Origin: Longitalea luteola
GTDB taxonomy: Bacteria > Bacteroidota > Bacteroidia > Chitinophagales > Chitinophagaceae
NCBI RefSeq assembly: GCF_017356035.1
Contig: NZ_JAFIQX010000010.1
Span: 1 to 64,000 of the forward strand
Direction: 5' to 3'
Length of the DNA stretch: 64,000 nucleotides
This document shows positions 34,765 through 44,070 of this stretch, one piece after another. How positions within the stretch are numbered: position 1 is the stretch's first letter; each line of letters starts with the position of its first letter. The notes under the pieces are model-generated. The model was given only the letters and a program-made list of their open reading frames with translations, ran no database searches and was not told where the DNA came from. The position numbers and the translations under genes are program-made.

Positions 34765-35775
34765 ATGAAAAAACATTGGTGTTCATTTCTTCTAATACTT
34801 GTATTGACTGGCGGCTGCCGGCATCAAACCAAACCGCTTTCATTCTATTACTGGAAAACGCAGTTCGCACTGAACAATTACGAAAAAAGCGTATTACAGG
34901 AACATGCCGTTAAATCGCTGTATGTACGGTATTTCGATGTGGATCATAAAGAGGGCGACGCGCAGCCGGCACCGGTTTCGCCGGTACAACTGGATTCAAC
35001 TGTACGGTCATACAGGATCATTCCGGTAATTTTTATCAGGAACAGAACTTTTGAACAACTGCCCTCGTCGGCTATTACAACACTTGCCCGCAATGTGTTC
35101 GGCCTGGTGACCCAAATCAATCAATCGCAACAATTAATTACCCGCGAAATACAATTCGATTGCGACTGGACAGAACGCACGCGGGACAGGTTCTTCGAAT
35201 TCATCAGGCAATACAGGGCCATTGCCCAGCAAACGGTCTCTGCCACCATCCGGCTGCACCAGGTAAAATACAAGGAAAGAACGGGCATTCCGCCAGTTGA
35301 CTATGGGGTACTGATGTATTACAATATGGGCGCTATTACCGGCGATAACAATAATTCCATTTACGAAAAAGCGGTGGCCAACCGGTACAACAGTTACATC
35401 AGATCGTATCCTTTGCCAATGGATATTGCCCTTCCTGTATTCTCCTGGGCGCTTAAAGTTCGTGACGGAAAAGTGGTGGAGCTGCTGAATAAAATCAATA
35501 TCAGCCAGTTTGAAAATGATTCTAATTTTACAAACGTAAACACCAACTGGTATAAGGCAAAACACGGCTGTTTTAAGGCAGGTTACTACTTCAAGGAAAA
35601 TGATGTCATTAAACCTGAACATGTACCGGCCGAAGACCTGCTCGATATAACAACACAGGTCAACCAGCATACGAACCATCGTATAGGCAAGTTGATCTTT
35701 TATGATCTGGATAGCACTAACCTCGTTCAATATGAAAAAGATATTCTCAAAAAAGTACTTCGTAACACTGACTAG
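34765..35775 (+). CDS. Hypothetical lipoprotein, first of a pair
   Basis: A 336-residue lipoprotein (signal peptide LLILVLTGGC, lipobox Cys18). The mature protein shows FYYWKTQFALNNYEKSVLQEHAVKSLYVRYFDVD, VIFIRNRTFEQL and FDCDWTERTRDRFFEFIRQ. The pattern suggests a TIM-barrel-like glycosidase-related fold (a strand ending in CDWTE), but I cannot name the family with confidence. It overlaps the start of the next lipoprotein gene by 44 bases, so the two are made together. Such pairs recur in Bacteroidota with no assigned role. Confidence 0.7.
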   Translation: MKKHWCSFLLILVLTGGCRHQTKPLSFYYWKTQFALNNYEKSVLQEHAVKSLYVRYFDVDHKEGDAQPAPVSPVQLDSTVRSYRIIPVIFIRNRTFEQLPSSAITTLARNVFGLVTQINQSQQLITREIQFDCDWTERTRDRFFEFIRQYRAIAQQTVSATIRLHQVKYKERTGIPPVDYGVLMYYNMGAITGDNNNSIYEKAVANRYNSYIRSYPLPMDIALPVFSWALKVRDGKVVELLNKINISQFENDSNFTNVNTNWYKAKHGCFKAGYYFKENDVIKPEHVPAEDLLDITTQVNQHTNHRIGKLIFYDLDSTNLVQYEKDILKKVLRNTD

Positions 35776-37990
35776 TTCGTTCGCCGTTGGAACCGGTATT
35801 ATACTGGCCTGCGCAGGCGACTGGGGACCTGAATACGGTGATTCCAGCTTTACACCGGAAGCGTTCGTAAACGATGCCTACCAGCCCTTCTTCTATTCAG
35901 ATATGTTTTACTATGGCATTGGTCACGACAGGCAACACAACACCCGCTTCAATGAATCGAATATAAAGGACTGGGCAAACTACCTGGGCAACGGTACATC
36001 CAGGACCGAACTCGAATTTCTGCTCGTGAATGCCCCTGCAGAAACCATCGACAGCCTGGCCGCTTACCAGGCAGGCAGGTTAAAAACCTTGCCATTATCT
36101 GTTAGATCATTCTCTTTGTTCCGGAAAAACGATAAAAAGACGGCTGACTTTTTAAGGTACCTGGCACTGGCGAAAAAAAGCGAGGCTTTTGCCGTTAACA
36201 ACCTGGAATATTCATGGGATTACGAATCGAAGAAAAAGCCCGTAAATATTAACACCGCACAGTTGAATAAAGAATTACTGCAGGAATTTACGCAAACGAA
36301 AGACGCTTTCCTAAAACAACGGTACTGGTTCCAGCTGGAACGTTCTTATTTCTTCAACGGTCCGGCACAAAGCGCATTGGATCTGTTTGAGAAAAATGAA
36401 GCCTCCTTCGAAAAGAATGAAATGTATTATCGAACCATGGCCTATGCAGCCGGCGCGTGTTATAAATTAAAGAACTTTCCTAAAGGATCCTACTATTACA
36501 GCAAGGTATACGACGGTTGCGATGCGCTGAAAACAGTGGCTCACTGGAGCTTTGGCCCCAAAGAAGAAAATGAATGGAAAGCTACCCTGGCGCTATGCGC
36601 CAATAACGACGAGAAGGCAACGCTGTGGCAAATGCTTGGCACCTTCTATACCGATGAAAAACGGGCCATACAGGAGATCTACAACCTGAACCCGCACAGT
36701 GAAAAACTGAACCTGCTACTAACAAGGGCCGTAAATAAACAGGAACAAAAGTTCAGCACCTGGGATAAAGACTACACCAGTAAAAGTCTGCAATTCAAAA
36801 AAGACACCAGCACCAGCGAACTGTTAGCCCTGGTTACCCGCATTGCGCAAGCCGGTAATACGCACCAACCCTATATGTGGCATATAGCAGCCGGCTATTT
36901 AAACATGCTGAACGGTAATTTTCAACAGGCTGCTACCGCTTACACTGCAGCCGGGAAAAAATTGCCCAAAGAAGAACTGGTGCAATATCAATTAAGGTTA
37001 CTGAAACTCGTGAATACCGTTGCAAGCACTCCCAAGGCAGACAGTAAACTGGAAAATAAAGTGCTGGCAGACCTGAACTGGTTGCAAAAACTAAAAACCC
37101 CGGATGGAACATTCCGGTATAACACCGCCTTTCAATGGATAAAAAGCACGCTGGCCGACCGGTACATTAAACAAAAAGAATTCCTAAAAGCCGTTTGCTT
37201 CAACAATTACCTGTCATTCTATACCAACGACGGCAACATAGAGGCCATGAAAAGCTTTTTGAACAAAGCGAATAAAACGCCTTATGAAACGCTCTGCGCC
37301 AGCTTTTACCCGCTTACAACCAACGACCTCAATGAATACCAGGCTATCCGGTTAACGTATGACGACCAACTGGATGAAGCGATCGCTAAAATGGAAACCG
37401 TACCTGCCAGCGCTCCATTACCCGGCAACCCCTTCAATGGACGCCTGCAGGACTGCCACGACTGCGACCATGAGGCGCCGCAAAAAATAAAATACACCAA
37501 GCTCGACCTGCTTAAAAAGATGAAAGAAATGGAAGAGAAGATCAAAACAAACAGCGAAGTGTATAGCAATGCCATGCTGGTTGCAAATGCGTTTTACAAT
37601 CTCACGCATTATGGCAATGCCCGTGCCTTCTATGAAAACAATATAGTTGGTTCATCGCATTATTCCCCTTTTGCCATAGATTCTGTTTTCAGGGATTTCC
37701 TTATTGATATGAAACTGGCCACCAAATATTACACCCTGGCTTTGAATGCGGCCAAAACAGCCGAACAAAAAGCAAAATGTCATTACATGCTGGCCAAATG
37801 TGAACGCAATCAATGGTACAACCAGACGCTTTACAATAACCCCAAATACCAATACGGCGATCATGCCAGGCTTCCTGATTTCTTACCATGGAACGGCTTC
37901 AAAGCATTGAAACAGCAATACGCCAATACGCAATTTTATAAAGAAGCGATCAGAGAGTGTGGTTATTTAAGTACGTATGCGCAGCAATAG
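35732..37990 (+). CDS. Large helical-repeat lipoprotein, second of the pair
   Basis: A 752-residue lipoprotein (signal peptide with lipobox LACAG). The mature N terminus, CAGDWGPEYGDSSFTPEAF followed by PFFYSDMFYYG, is a recurrent opening in a Bacteroidota-specific family. The rest is mostly helical with TPR-like spacing (AAGYLNMLNGNFQQAATAYTAAG, YTLALNAAKTAEQKAKCHYML). A CHDCDHE cluster in the C-terminal third could bind metal. The ATG at 35732 is chosen because it gives the signal peptide; a frame start 30 bases earlier does not. Function unknown; coupled to the preceding lipoprotein. Its last codons form one arm of a terminator hairpin. Confidence 0.75.
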   Translation: MKKIFSKKYFVTLTSSFAVGTGIILACAGDWGPEYGDSSFTPEAFVNDAYQPFFYSDMFYYGIGHDRQHNTRFNESNIKDWANYLGNGTSRTELEFLLVNAPAETIDSLAAYQAGRLKTLPLSVRSFSLFRKNDKKTADFLRYLALAKKSEAFAVNNLEYSWDYESKKKPVNINTAQLNKELLQEFTQTKDAFLKQRYWFQLERSYFFNGPAQSALDLFEKNEASFEKNEMYYRTMAYAAGACYKLKNFPKGSYYYSKVYDGCDALKTVAHWSFGPKEENEWKATLALCANNDEKATLWQMLGTFYTDEKRAIQEIYNLNPHSEKLNLLLTRAVNKQEQKFSTWDKDYTSKSLQFKKDTSTSELLALVTRIAQAGNTHQPYMWHIAAGYLNMLNGNFQQAATAYTAAGKKLPKEELVQYQLRLLKLVNTVASTPKADSKLENKVLADLNWLQKLKTPDGTFRYNTAFQWIKSTLADRYIKQKEFLKAVCFNNYLSFYTNDGNIEAMKSFLNKANKTPYETLCASFYPLTTNDLNEYQAIRLTYDDQLDEAIAKMETVPASAPLPGNPFNGRLQDCHDCDHEAPQKIKYTKLDLLKKMKEMEEKIKTNSEVYSNAMLVANAFYNLTHYGNARAFYENNIVGSSHYSPFAIDSVFRDFLIDMKLATKYYTLALNAAKTAEQKAKCHYMLAKCERNQWYNQTLYNNPKYQYGDHARLPDFLPWNGFKALKQQYANTQFYKEAIRECGYLSTYAQQ

Positions 37991-38014
37991 CGCATACGTA
38001 CCTCATTATTTTTT
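37971..38014. terminator. Terminator hairpin overlapping the ends of two convergent genes
   Basis: Perfect 12-bp stem GTACGTATGCGC/GCGCATACGTAC with a 7-base loop. The left arm encodes the last residues of the lipoprotein and the loop holds most of its stop codon. The T-rich run ATTATTTTTT after it overlaps the stop of the VWA gene. Confidence 0.85.
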
Positions 38015-39148
38015 CAACACCATATCTTCTTTTGCTGCCCACAGGCCAATGTCCTGTTTGCTTAGGGCGGCAGCCATCAGATCGGGAAATTTGTCAGGTG
38101 TACAGGCAAAGACCGGAATGCCCAGATTGGAAAAGAATTGGGCGTTGTTATGATCATAAAAAGGTGCGCCTTCGTCATTCAGGGCCAGTAATACTACTAC
38201 CTGCACACCGGCCGCTACCAGCTCTACAGCCCGCTTACGCATTTTATCTTCATTGCCGCCTTCGTACAGGTCGGTGATCAATACCAATACGGTATCATTG
38301 GGTTTGGTAATGATCTGCTGGCAATAGGTGAGCGCCAGATTGATGTCGGTGCCGCCGCCTAATTGTACGCCAAACAATAATTCCACCGGGTCGGTCAATT
38401 CTTCTGTAAGATCCGTTACCGCCGTATCGAATACCACCATCTTGGTTTTAATTGCCGGCATAGAGGCCATCACCGAACCAAAGATGCCGGAGTATACAAC
38501 GGATGTGCCCATCGACCCGCTCTGGTCGATGCAAAGCACTACGTCTTTTAAGGACGTGCGTTTTCTTCCATACCCGATCCTCGTTTCCGGAATGATCGTT
38601 TTATATTCGGGCTGGTAATGCTTCAGGTTCTTTTGAATGGTAGCATGCCAGTTGATCTCGTTATGCCGTGGCCGGCGGTTGCGCGCACTTCGGTTCAAAC
38701 TACCCATGATAGCCTGCTGTGTTGGCTGCGACAGTTTTCGCAATAACTCATCTACCACTTTCCGAACGACCATTCGGGCGGTGTCTTTCGTTTTATCAGG
38801 AATTACTTTACTTAACGTCATTAAGGTGGCTACCAGGTGCACATCGGGTTCTACGTTCTGCAGCATTTCCTTTTCAAACAGCATCTGGGTAAGGTTCAAC
38901 CGGTTCAATGCATCCTGCTGCATTACCTGTACAATGGAAGAAGGGAAAAAAGTGCGGATGTCGCCTAACCAGCGGGCAACATTTGGCGAAGAAGGACCCA
39001 ACCCACCCTGCCGGTTGCTGTCATACAAAGCTTCCAGCGTTTTATCCATTTGCAGTTCCCGCTCATTCAATGATACACCGGTGCCATCGTTTTCCTGTCC
39101 ACCCAGGATGAGCCGCCACTTGCGGATATGTTGTTCATTGTTGATCAT
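38006..39148 (-). CDS. VWA domain protein of the MoxR/DUF5682 operon
   Basis: A 380-residue protein with a C-terminal von Willebrand A domain. The metal-ion adhesion site is complete: DQSGS (Asp208, Ser210, Ser212), GGGTD (Thr267) and LITDLYEGG (Asp293). Residues 1-195 are a helical region with RKVVDELLRKLS and a basic stretch (RSARNRRPRHNE). VWA proteins pair with MoxR AAA+ ATPases as substrate or metal-centre adaptors, and a MoxR gene lies two genes upstream. The start overlaps the DUF5682 gene by 14 bases; it is the last gene of the five-gene operon. Confidence 0.9.
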   Translation of the reverse strand: MINNEQHIRKWRLILGGQENDGTGVSLNERELQMDKTLEALYDSNRQGGLGPSSPNVARWLGDIRTFFPSSIVQVMQQDALNRLNLTQMLFEKEMLQNVEPDVHLVATLMTLSKVIPDKTKDTARMVVRKVVDELLRKLSQPTQQAIMGSLNRSARNRRPRHNEINWHATIQKNLKHYQPEYKTIIPETRIGYGRKRTSLKDVVLCIDQSGSMGTSVVYSGIFGSVMASMPAIKTKMVVFDTAVTDLTEELTDPVELLFGVQLGGGTDINLALTYCQQIITKPNDTVLVLITDLYEGGNEDKMRKRAVELVAAGVQVVVLLALNDEGAPFYDHNNAQFFSNLGIPVFACTPDKFPDLMAAALSKQDIGLWAAKEDMVLKK

Positions 39149-41408
39149 TGCTTAAATTTTTTATGCCCAATAATTGCATGATAACCGGAATGCCCTGTTT
39201 GGCGCGCTCTTCGTCTACACCGGTTTCAGCCACCGCCCTGCTGGCAGTACCACTTCCACCGGCTTTTGCTTTTTCGCCCAGCTTTTTTCTTTCGGGGGAA
39301 GAAAAGCCGGAAAAAGTTCTGCGAAGCAAAGGCAATACCCGCGTAAAGGTTTCTTCATCCAATACATTCACCCAGTTATTAACGAGGTTCCACAGGTCGT
39401 TATCAATTAACAAAATGGTGCCGCTGCCTTTCAAAAATCCTTCCAGCCAGGCAGCTGCTTTATCTGGTGGCGTAGCGGCCGACATGGCATAATGAAACAC
39501 CCGTACCAGCTCATCGCCTTCCAGTAATTTATAGTCGGCCAGCAGCCGGGTGGCATAACCGGCGATCATGGGAGAAGTATTGCCTGCTGCTGCTATGGCC
39601 TGCAGGGTTTGCTGCCATTGACCGGTAATATCGGCCTGCTGCAAAACGTTTACGGCATCGTTCAGTTTAAAGAACAGCTCCAACAGTTTTTGGGCGGCCT
39701 CATCTGTTACAGCCGTGCAGGCGGCAGGCAGGCTTACACAAATACGGGTGAGCATGCTGTTTACAATACCTGAGACGAGGTCGGCATCTGTCTTCCGTAC
39801 ATTGCCATAACGGGTTACCTGCACCAGTCCCGGCACCACTTCCATTAATTGTATTACATCACCACTGGCGGCTGCCAGGTTATTGATGCATCGGATGCAC
39901 ACTTCCACCGCCCGGTGTAATTCGGCAGGAATGGTATGCTCCAGCAAACCGGTAACCGAACTTAACGTATCGGCTTCAGTGGCTTTGGCGATCACAAATT
40001 GCTGTGCAGCTTCCTCCACGGTATTTCCCCAGTTGCCTTTTTCAATGATATTGATCGACAATTCCGGATTCCATTGTAACCGCCACAACTCCTTGAAGGT
40101 ACCCTTTCCCGATACGTCATGCCGTTCGCCCCATTGTATATCGAGCAGTTGCAGGCGGTGCAGGAAGATGCTGCGCTCCAGGTCGTTCTCCTTACGCAGA
40201 TCAAGCGTATAATCTTTAAAGTCGGCTGTTGCCGGCAACCGCAGCCGCTTCTGTAATTTTTCTATATCCAGCTGTAATGGCGGTTTGGGTATCTCCTGCG
40301 GCACTTCCCCGATCCGGTTGCTTACGATCAGTTCATCATTGATCAACTGCATTAGAATACTTTCGCCATTGCAAAGCACGGTCTGGGTTGCTTCGTTCAG
40401 CTCTTCCAGTCCGGCCTTGTATAAATTGCGCATGCTTGCCAGCGCTTCGGCGAGGCGCACCGCTTCTATAACATGCGCTACAGATGTGTCCATTTGTTTT
40501 GTGCGGAACAGTTGCGCCACTTTCGCCATCCAGCGGGTGCCGTCATCATTGGGGTGATGCCAGATATGGTCGTACCAGCCGGGCGATCCAATGCCGGCGC
40601 CATAACCGCTATAATAACTCAGGCGGCTATACGTCCAGGGTATCCAGGTGCATTCCACCTTCACTTTCGGCAAACCTTTCAGCAGGTCATTATCATCTTT
40701 TGGTTTGGGCATCGATACCAGCGCCGGGGCATGCCAGGCGCCACAGATCACGGCTATGTTCCGGAACATTTCTTTTTCTGCCTGCCGGATGGTCTTACGC
40801 ATCCAGGCTTCACGCAACTGTTCAATACGGTCTTCTTTTTGAGGGAAGGTTTCGCGCAAGGCCTGCATGGCCTCGGTTACGGCATCAAATACCTGTTCGT
40901 TATTACGCCGGTGTTCGAACATGTGCTCCCACCATTTCTCTCCATCGTGGTAACCGGCTGCTTCTGCGAGAAAAGAGATCGGGTCTTTCCGGATCGCTGC
41001 TGCTTCTGCTACTTCATTGCTGCGTAATGCATAATTATTGATCGAAGGTTCGATAGAACCCGGGCGTTCAGCAACCTGCCTGCTTTCATTTTCCAAAGCA
41101 ATACTATGGCCCATGGGCAGGTCCATGAACCGCACATGAATATTGTTGCGGCGGGCATATGCGATCGCCTGCCATTCGGGTGAGAATTCAGCAAACGGGT
41201 AAAAGGATGAACGTTGCGGATCATCCGGCTGATACACCAGGATAGCTACCGGCGGTTTTAATCCAGCGTGGTTTACCCATTGTAATAAAGGATCTGCCTC
41301 CGGCGGCCCTTCAACCAGTACAATGTCCGGCTTTAAGGCTTCCAGGAAATCCTTTACATTTTTTGCTGAACCGGGACCATGGTGGCGTATGCCTAATATA
41401 TGGATCAT
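39135..41408 (-). CDS. DUF5682 protein, TraB/TIKI-like N-terminal domain
   Basis: A 757-residue protein of the DUF5682 family. The first about 235 residues resemble the TIKI/TraB/EreA superfamily of putative hydrolases: GIRHHGPGS (Gly6, His9), DIVLVEGPPEADP (Glu33, Glu37) and ICGAWHAPAL (Gly223, His226) occupy the places of its conserved GxxH, Glu and GxxH motifs. Residues about 330-757 are helical repeats of unknown role. No signal peptide, so cytosolic. It is the fourth gene of the SWIM-DUF5691-MoxR-DUF5682-VWA operon. A heptamer repeat abuts its start codon, so no normal ribosome-binding site is visible. The hydrolase idea is inference. Confidence 0.88.
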   Translation of the reverse strand: MIHILGIRHHGPGSAKNVKDFLEALKPDIVLVEGPPEADPLLQWVNHAGLKPPVAILVYQPDDPQRSSFYPFAEFSPEWQAIAYARRNNIHVRFMDLPMGHSIALENESRQVAERPGSIEPSINNYALRSNEVAEAAAIRKDPISFLAEAAGYHDGEKWWEHMFEHRRNNEQVFDAVTEAMQALRETFPQKEDRIEQLREAWMRKTIRQAEKEMFRNIAVICGAWHAPALVSMPKPKDDNDLLKGLPKVKVECTWIPWTYSRLSYYSGYGAGIGSPGWYDHIWHHPNDDGTRWMAKVAQLFRTKQMDTSVAHVIEAVRLAEALASMRNLYKAGLEELNEATQTVLCNGESILMQLINDELIVSNRIGEVPQEIPKPPLQLDIEKLQKRLRLPATADFKDYTLDLRKENDLERSIFLHRLQLLDIQWGERHDVSGKGTFKELWRLQWNPELSINIIEKGNWGNTVEEAAQQFVIAKATEADTLSSVTGLLEHTIPAELHRAVEVCIRCINNLAAASGDVIQLMEVVPGLVQVTRYGNVRKTDADLVSGIVNSMLTRICVSLPAACTAVTDEAAQKLLELFFKLNDAVNVLQQADITGQWQQTLQAIAAAGNTSPMIAGYATRLLADYKLLEGDELVRVFHYAMSAATPPDKAAAWLEGFLKGSGTILLIDNDLWNLVNNWVNVLDEETFTRVLPLLRRTFSGFSSPERKKLGEKAKAGGSGTASRAVAETGVDEERAKQGIPVIMQLLGIKNLSNDQQ

Positions 41409-41452
41409 GGTGAATGGTCAATGGTGAATGGTGAATGGTCAATGGTCAATGG
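41409..41452. repeat. Heptamer array NNGGTSA (6 copies) inside an operon
   Basis: Units ATGGTGA and ATGGTCA fill half of the 85-base gap between the MoxR and DUF5682 genes and touch the DUF5682 start codon. Same family as the arrays at 10446, 52991 and 61084. Confidence 0.9.
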
Positions 41453-41493
41453 GGCCTGACTAAACTTTAGATGCCCTGTTAATTCAGCCTGGC

Positions 41494-42573
41494 TTACATC
41501 AGATCTCTGCAAGCCCGGTAAATGTCTTTCCATTCTTCCCTCGGCTTAACTACCGTTTCCAGGTATTCCTGCCATACCAGCTTATCCTGCACCGGGTCTT
41601 TAACGACAGAACCGATAATACCGGCAGCCAGGTCAGCCGCTTTCAACTGGCCATCGCCGAAATAAGCAGCCATTGCCAGCCCATTGTTCACAACCGAAAT
41701 GGCTTCTGCCGTGCTAAGCGTTCCGCTGGGCACTTTGATCTTTGTTTTTCCATCGATGGTGACGCCGCTGCGCAGTTCGCGGAAAATGGTTACGATCCGG
41801 CGGATCTCCTGCAGCGCCGGCGGTTCGGCCGGTAATTCCATGATCTTTTCAAAACTTTCAACCCGGCGTTTTACAATATCAATTTCTTCATCCATGGAAT
41901 CAGGCACGGGCAATATAACGGTATTGAACCGCCGCTTCAAGGCACTTGACAATTCATTCACGCCTTTGTCGCGGTTATTGGCAGTGGCAATTACATTGAA
42001 TCCTTTTACGGCCTGCACCTCGGTATTCAGTTCAGGAACCGGCAATGTTTTTTCTGAGAGGATAGTGATCAGCGTGTCCTGCACATCGGCGCCAATACGG
42101 GTAAGCTCTTCTATACGGGCTATTTTCCCTTCTTTCATCGATCGCATAACGGGCGTTTCGACCAATGCTTTTTCGGAAGGACCTTCTGCCAGCAGGCGGG
42201 CATAGTTCCACCCGTACCGGATGGCTTCTTCGCTGGTACCGGCAGTTCCCTGTACGATCATGGTAGAATCGCCGCAAACGGCTGCCGACAAATGTTCACT
42301 CACCCAGCTTTTGGCAGTGCCCGGCAATCCGTACAACAACAAAGCGCGGTCGGTGGTTAAGGTAGCCACGGCAATTTCCATCAGTCTTTTGTTGCCAATG
42401 TATTTGGGCGATACTTCAAAACCATTTTTCAGTTTGCCGCCGGTAAGGTAGGTTACCACCGCCTGGGGCGTTAATTTCCAATTAGTCGGCCGTTTTCCTG
42501 TATCCTGCTTTTGCAGTTCTTCCAGCTCCTGGGCGTATAATTGTTCGGCGTGCTGACGTAATAAGGTTGACAT
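41494..42573 (-). CDS. MoxR-type AAA+ ATPase
   Basis: A 359-residue AAA+ ATPase of the MoxR/helix-2-insert clade, likely a chaperone-like remodeller working with the VWA protein of the same operon. Walker A is GLPGTAKS (residues 82-89), sensor 1 is VIATANNRDKG, and the arginine finger region is SALKRRFNTVILP. The Walker B segment reads IARIEELTR, so the usual Asp-Glu pair is Glu-Glu; the catalytic second Glu is kept, and ATP hydrolysis may be altered or merely tolerate the change. It lies 14 bases after DUF5691. Confidence 0.92.
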   Translation of the reverse strand: MSTLLRQHAEQLYAQELEELQKQDTGKRPTNWKLTPQAVVTYLTGGKLKNGFEVSPKYIGNKRLMEIAVATLTTDRALLLYGLPGTAKSWVSEHLSAAVCGDSTMIVQGTAGTSEEAIRYGWNYARLLAEGPSEKALVETPVMRSMKEGKIARIEELTRIGADVQDTLITILSEKTLPVPELNTEVQAVKGFNVIATANNRDKGVNELSSALKRRFNTVILPVPDSMDEEIDIVKRRVESFEKIMELPAEPPALQEIRRIVTIFRELRSGVTIDGKTKIKVPSGTLSTAEAISVVNNGLAMAAYFGDGQLKAADLAAGIIGSVVKDPVQDKLVWQEYLETVVKPREEWKDIYRACRDLM

Positions 42574-42587
42574 AATGATATGATTAT

Positions 42588-44042
42588 TTAGTCGTTGAAG
42601 GATTGTATGGTTTGCTTTTTCAGTTCCAGGAGCCGGGTGATATAGTCGCTGGTATTGCCCCAGGTGGCTCGCGCGTAATCTTCAGGCGGCGCACATTTCT
42701 CCAGTTCACCAACAATGCCCACTGGTATGCAATGAATATAGCGGCTGTAAAACGACCGGTTATACTGGTATACGCTTTTGGCGGTATGAATAAATATGGC
42801 CCGCGTGAGATCAACGCTCCAGGTATCTTCGCGTTTAATGGCATGCTCAATGATGTTCTCTGCAAACTGGTCAATGAACTTTATACTGTAGAACTCCTGC
42901 TCTTTGACCGGTAACAGCGGAATAATGTCAATATAAAAGACCTGGCTGTTCTGCATGAAAGCAGTTGCCCAACGCTGATCTTTGAAGGCAACTACTGCCT
43001 GCACCATTGCCGGCAAAAACTTTTTGTTGGTCGCATCTTTTTGCATCGACCGGATGATAACATCGGGTGTACTGTTCAACCGGTTCTCCCAGAACGCAGG
43101 TGGCACCGATTGCATCAGCTGCATAACGATGAATTCTTCATCGGTAATTTCTTTGTTATTGCTTAGTTTGTCAATGCCGGTCTTAAAAATGGCTTCATCG
43201 AGCCCGGCGGGTAATTTTATCTGAAGTCCTTTTTTTCCGATGGTAACCGTTTTTTGCAGCACCTGCTGGTATTGTTGCACCACAGGTGATTCGGGTATCT
43301 GCTTTAACAGCCACAGCGCCACATCCCTTACCTTTTTGCTTTTCTCTTTCGACAGGCTTTCGAGGAACTCAATATCGCCCTCATTGATATTATTAGCCAG
43401 TATCAACAGGAACTCAACTTTCGTGGCAGCGTCTTCCTGTGCCCAGGTTTGCAACATCCATTCCCTGGCCGTGGATGCATTTACCTTGCGCAAATGCTCC
43501 AGTACGCCTTTACGCTGCTCTACCGAACCTGTTTGCCATAATTCTTCATCGGTGGTGGCCGTAGAAAAATTCCATTCGGGATTGAAGCGCGCCAGCCACT
43601 CGCCCCGTTTACCACAACAGGCTACCACCAGGTTCTGCAGCTTTTTTTGAGGAATGCCGACATTCAGCAATTCCGGAACAAACGCTGGCGTTACGATCTG
43701 GCCCTTTGCTTCACATAATTGCAACCAGAACTGCAAAAGGGAAATGCTCTCCGAATCGAAAATATCTTTCAGCGTTTGTAAGGCCAATGCAGAGCAGTAG
43801 CGCTTTTCTTCTGCATCCGCTTTTGTAATGGTCACTCCTTCTTTTTTTAAGGGCATTACCCCACACTGGCGGTAATTAAATACCAGCGCGGCTGTTTGTA
43901 AAAACTGTTCTTCTTTATCGTTTACGGTTTGCTGTAGGTGTGTAGCCGCCGCCGCCAGTTCAGCCGGCAACTCACTAACAGCAAGCGTTCTTTTATCGGT
44001 GCCCAGTAAAGCCGTATTTATTATTTGATCCCAGGTTTGCAT
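42588..44042 (-). CDS. DUF5691 helical-repeat protein
   Basis: A 484-residue protein of the DUF5691 family. The opening WDQIINTALLGTDKRTLAV is the family signature. The remainder is alpha-helical with HEAT-like repeats (KVEFLLILANNINEGDIEFLES, KKVRDVALWLLKQIPES), suggesting a scaffold. No catalytic motif or membrane segment is visible. It lies 28 bases downstream of the SWIM gene and 14 bases upstream of the MoxR gene, in an operon seen with these same families in other phyla. Function unknown. Confidence 0.88.
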   Translation of the reverse strand: MQTWDQIINTALLGTDKRTLAVSELPAELAAAATHLQQTVNDKEEQFLQTAALVFNYRQCGVMPLKKEGVTITKADAEEKRYCSALALQTLKDIFDSESISLLQFWLQLCEAKGQIVTPAFVPELLNVGIPQKKLQNLVVACCGKRGEWLARFNPEWNFSTATTDEELWQTGSVEQRKGVLEHLRKVNASTAREWMLQTWAQEDAATKVEFLLILANNINEGDIEFLESLSKEKSKKVRDVALWLLKQIPESPVVQQYQQVLQKTVTIGKKGLQIKLPAGLDEAIFKTGIDKLSNNKEITDEEFIVMQLMQSVPPAFWENRLNSTPDVIIRSMQKDATNKKFLPAMVQAVVAFKDQRWATAFMQNSQVFYIDIIPLLPVKEQEFYSIKFIDQFAENIIEHAIKREDTWSVDLTRAIFIHTAKSVYQYNRSFYSRYIHCIPVGIVGELEKCAPPEDYARATWGNTSDYITRLLELKKQTIQSFND

Positions 44043-44070
44043 ATACCTGTTTTAATTAGAATATCCTTTG

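Noticed and set aside
40473-41041. Two 184-185-codon frames on the + strand
   Set aside because: They lie antisense within DUF5682, whose protein has recognisable family motifs; the frames have no family features.
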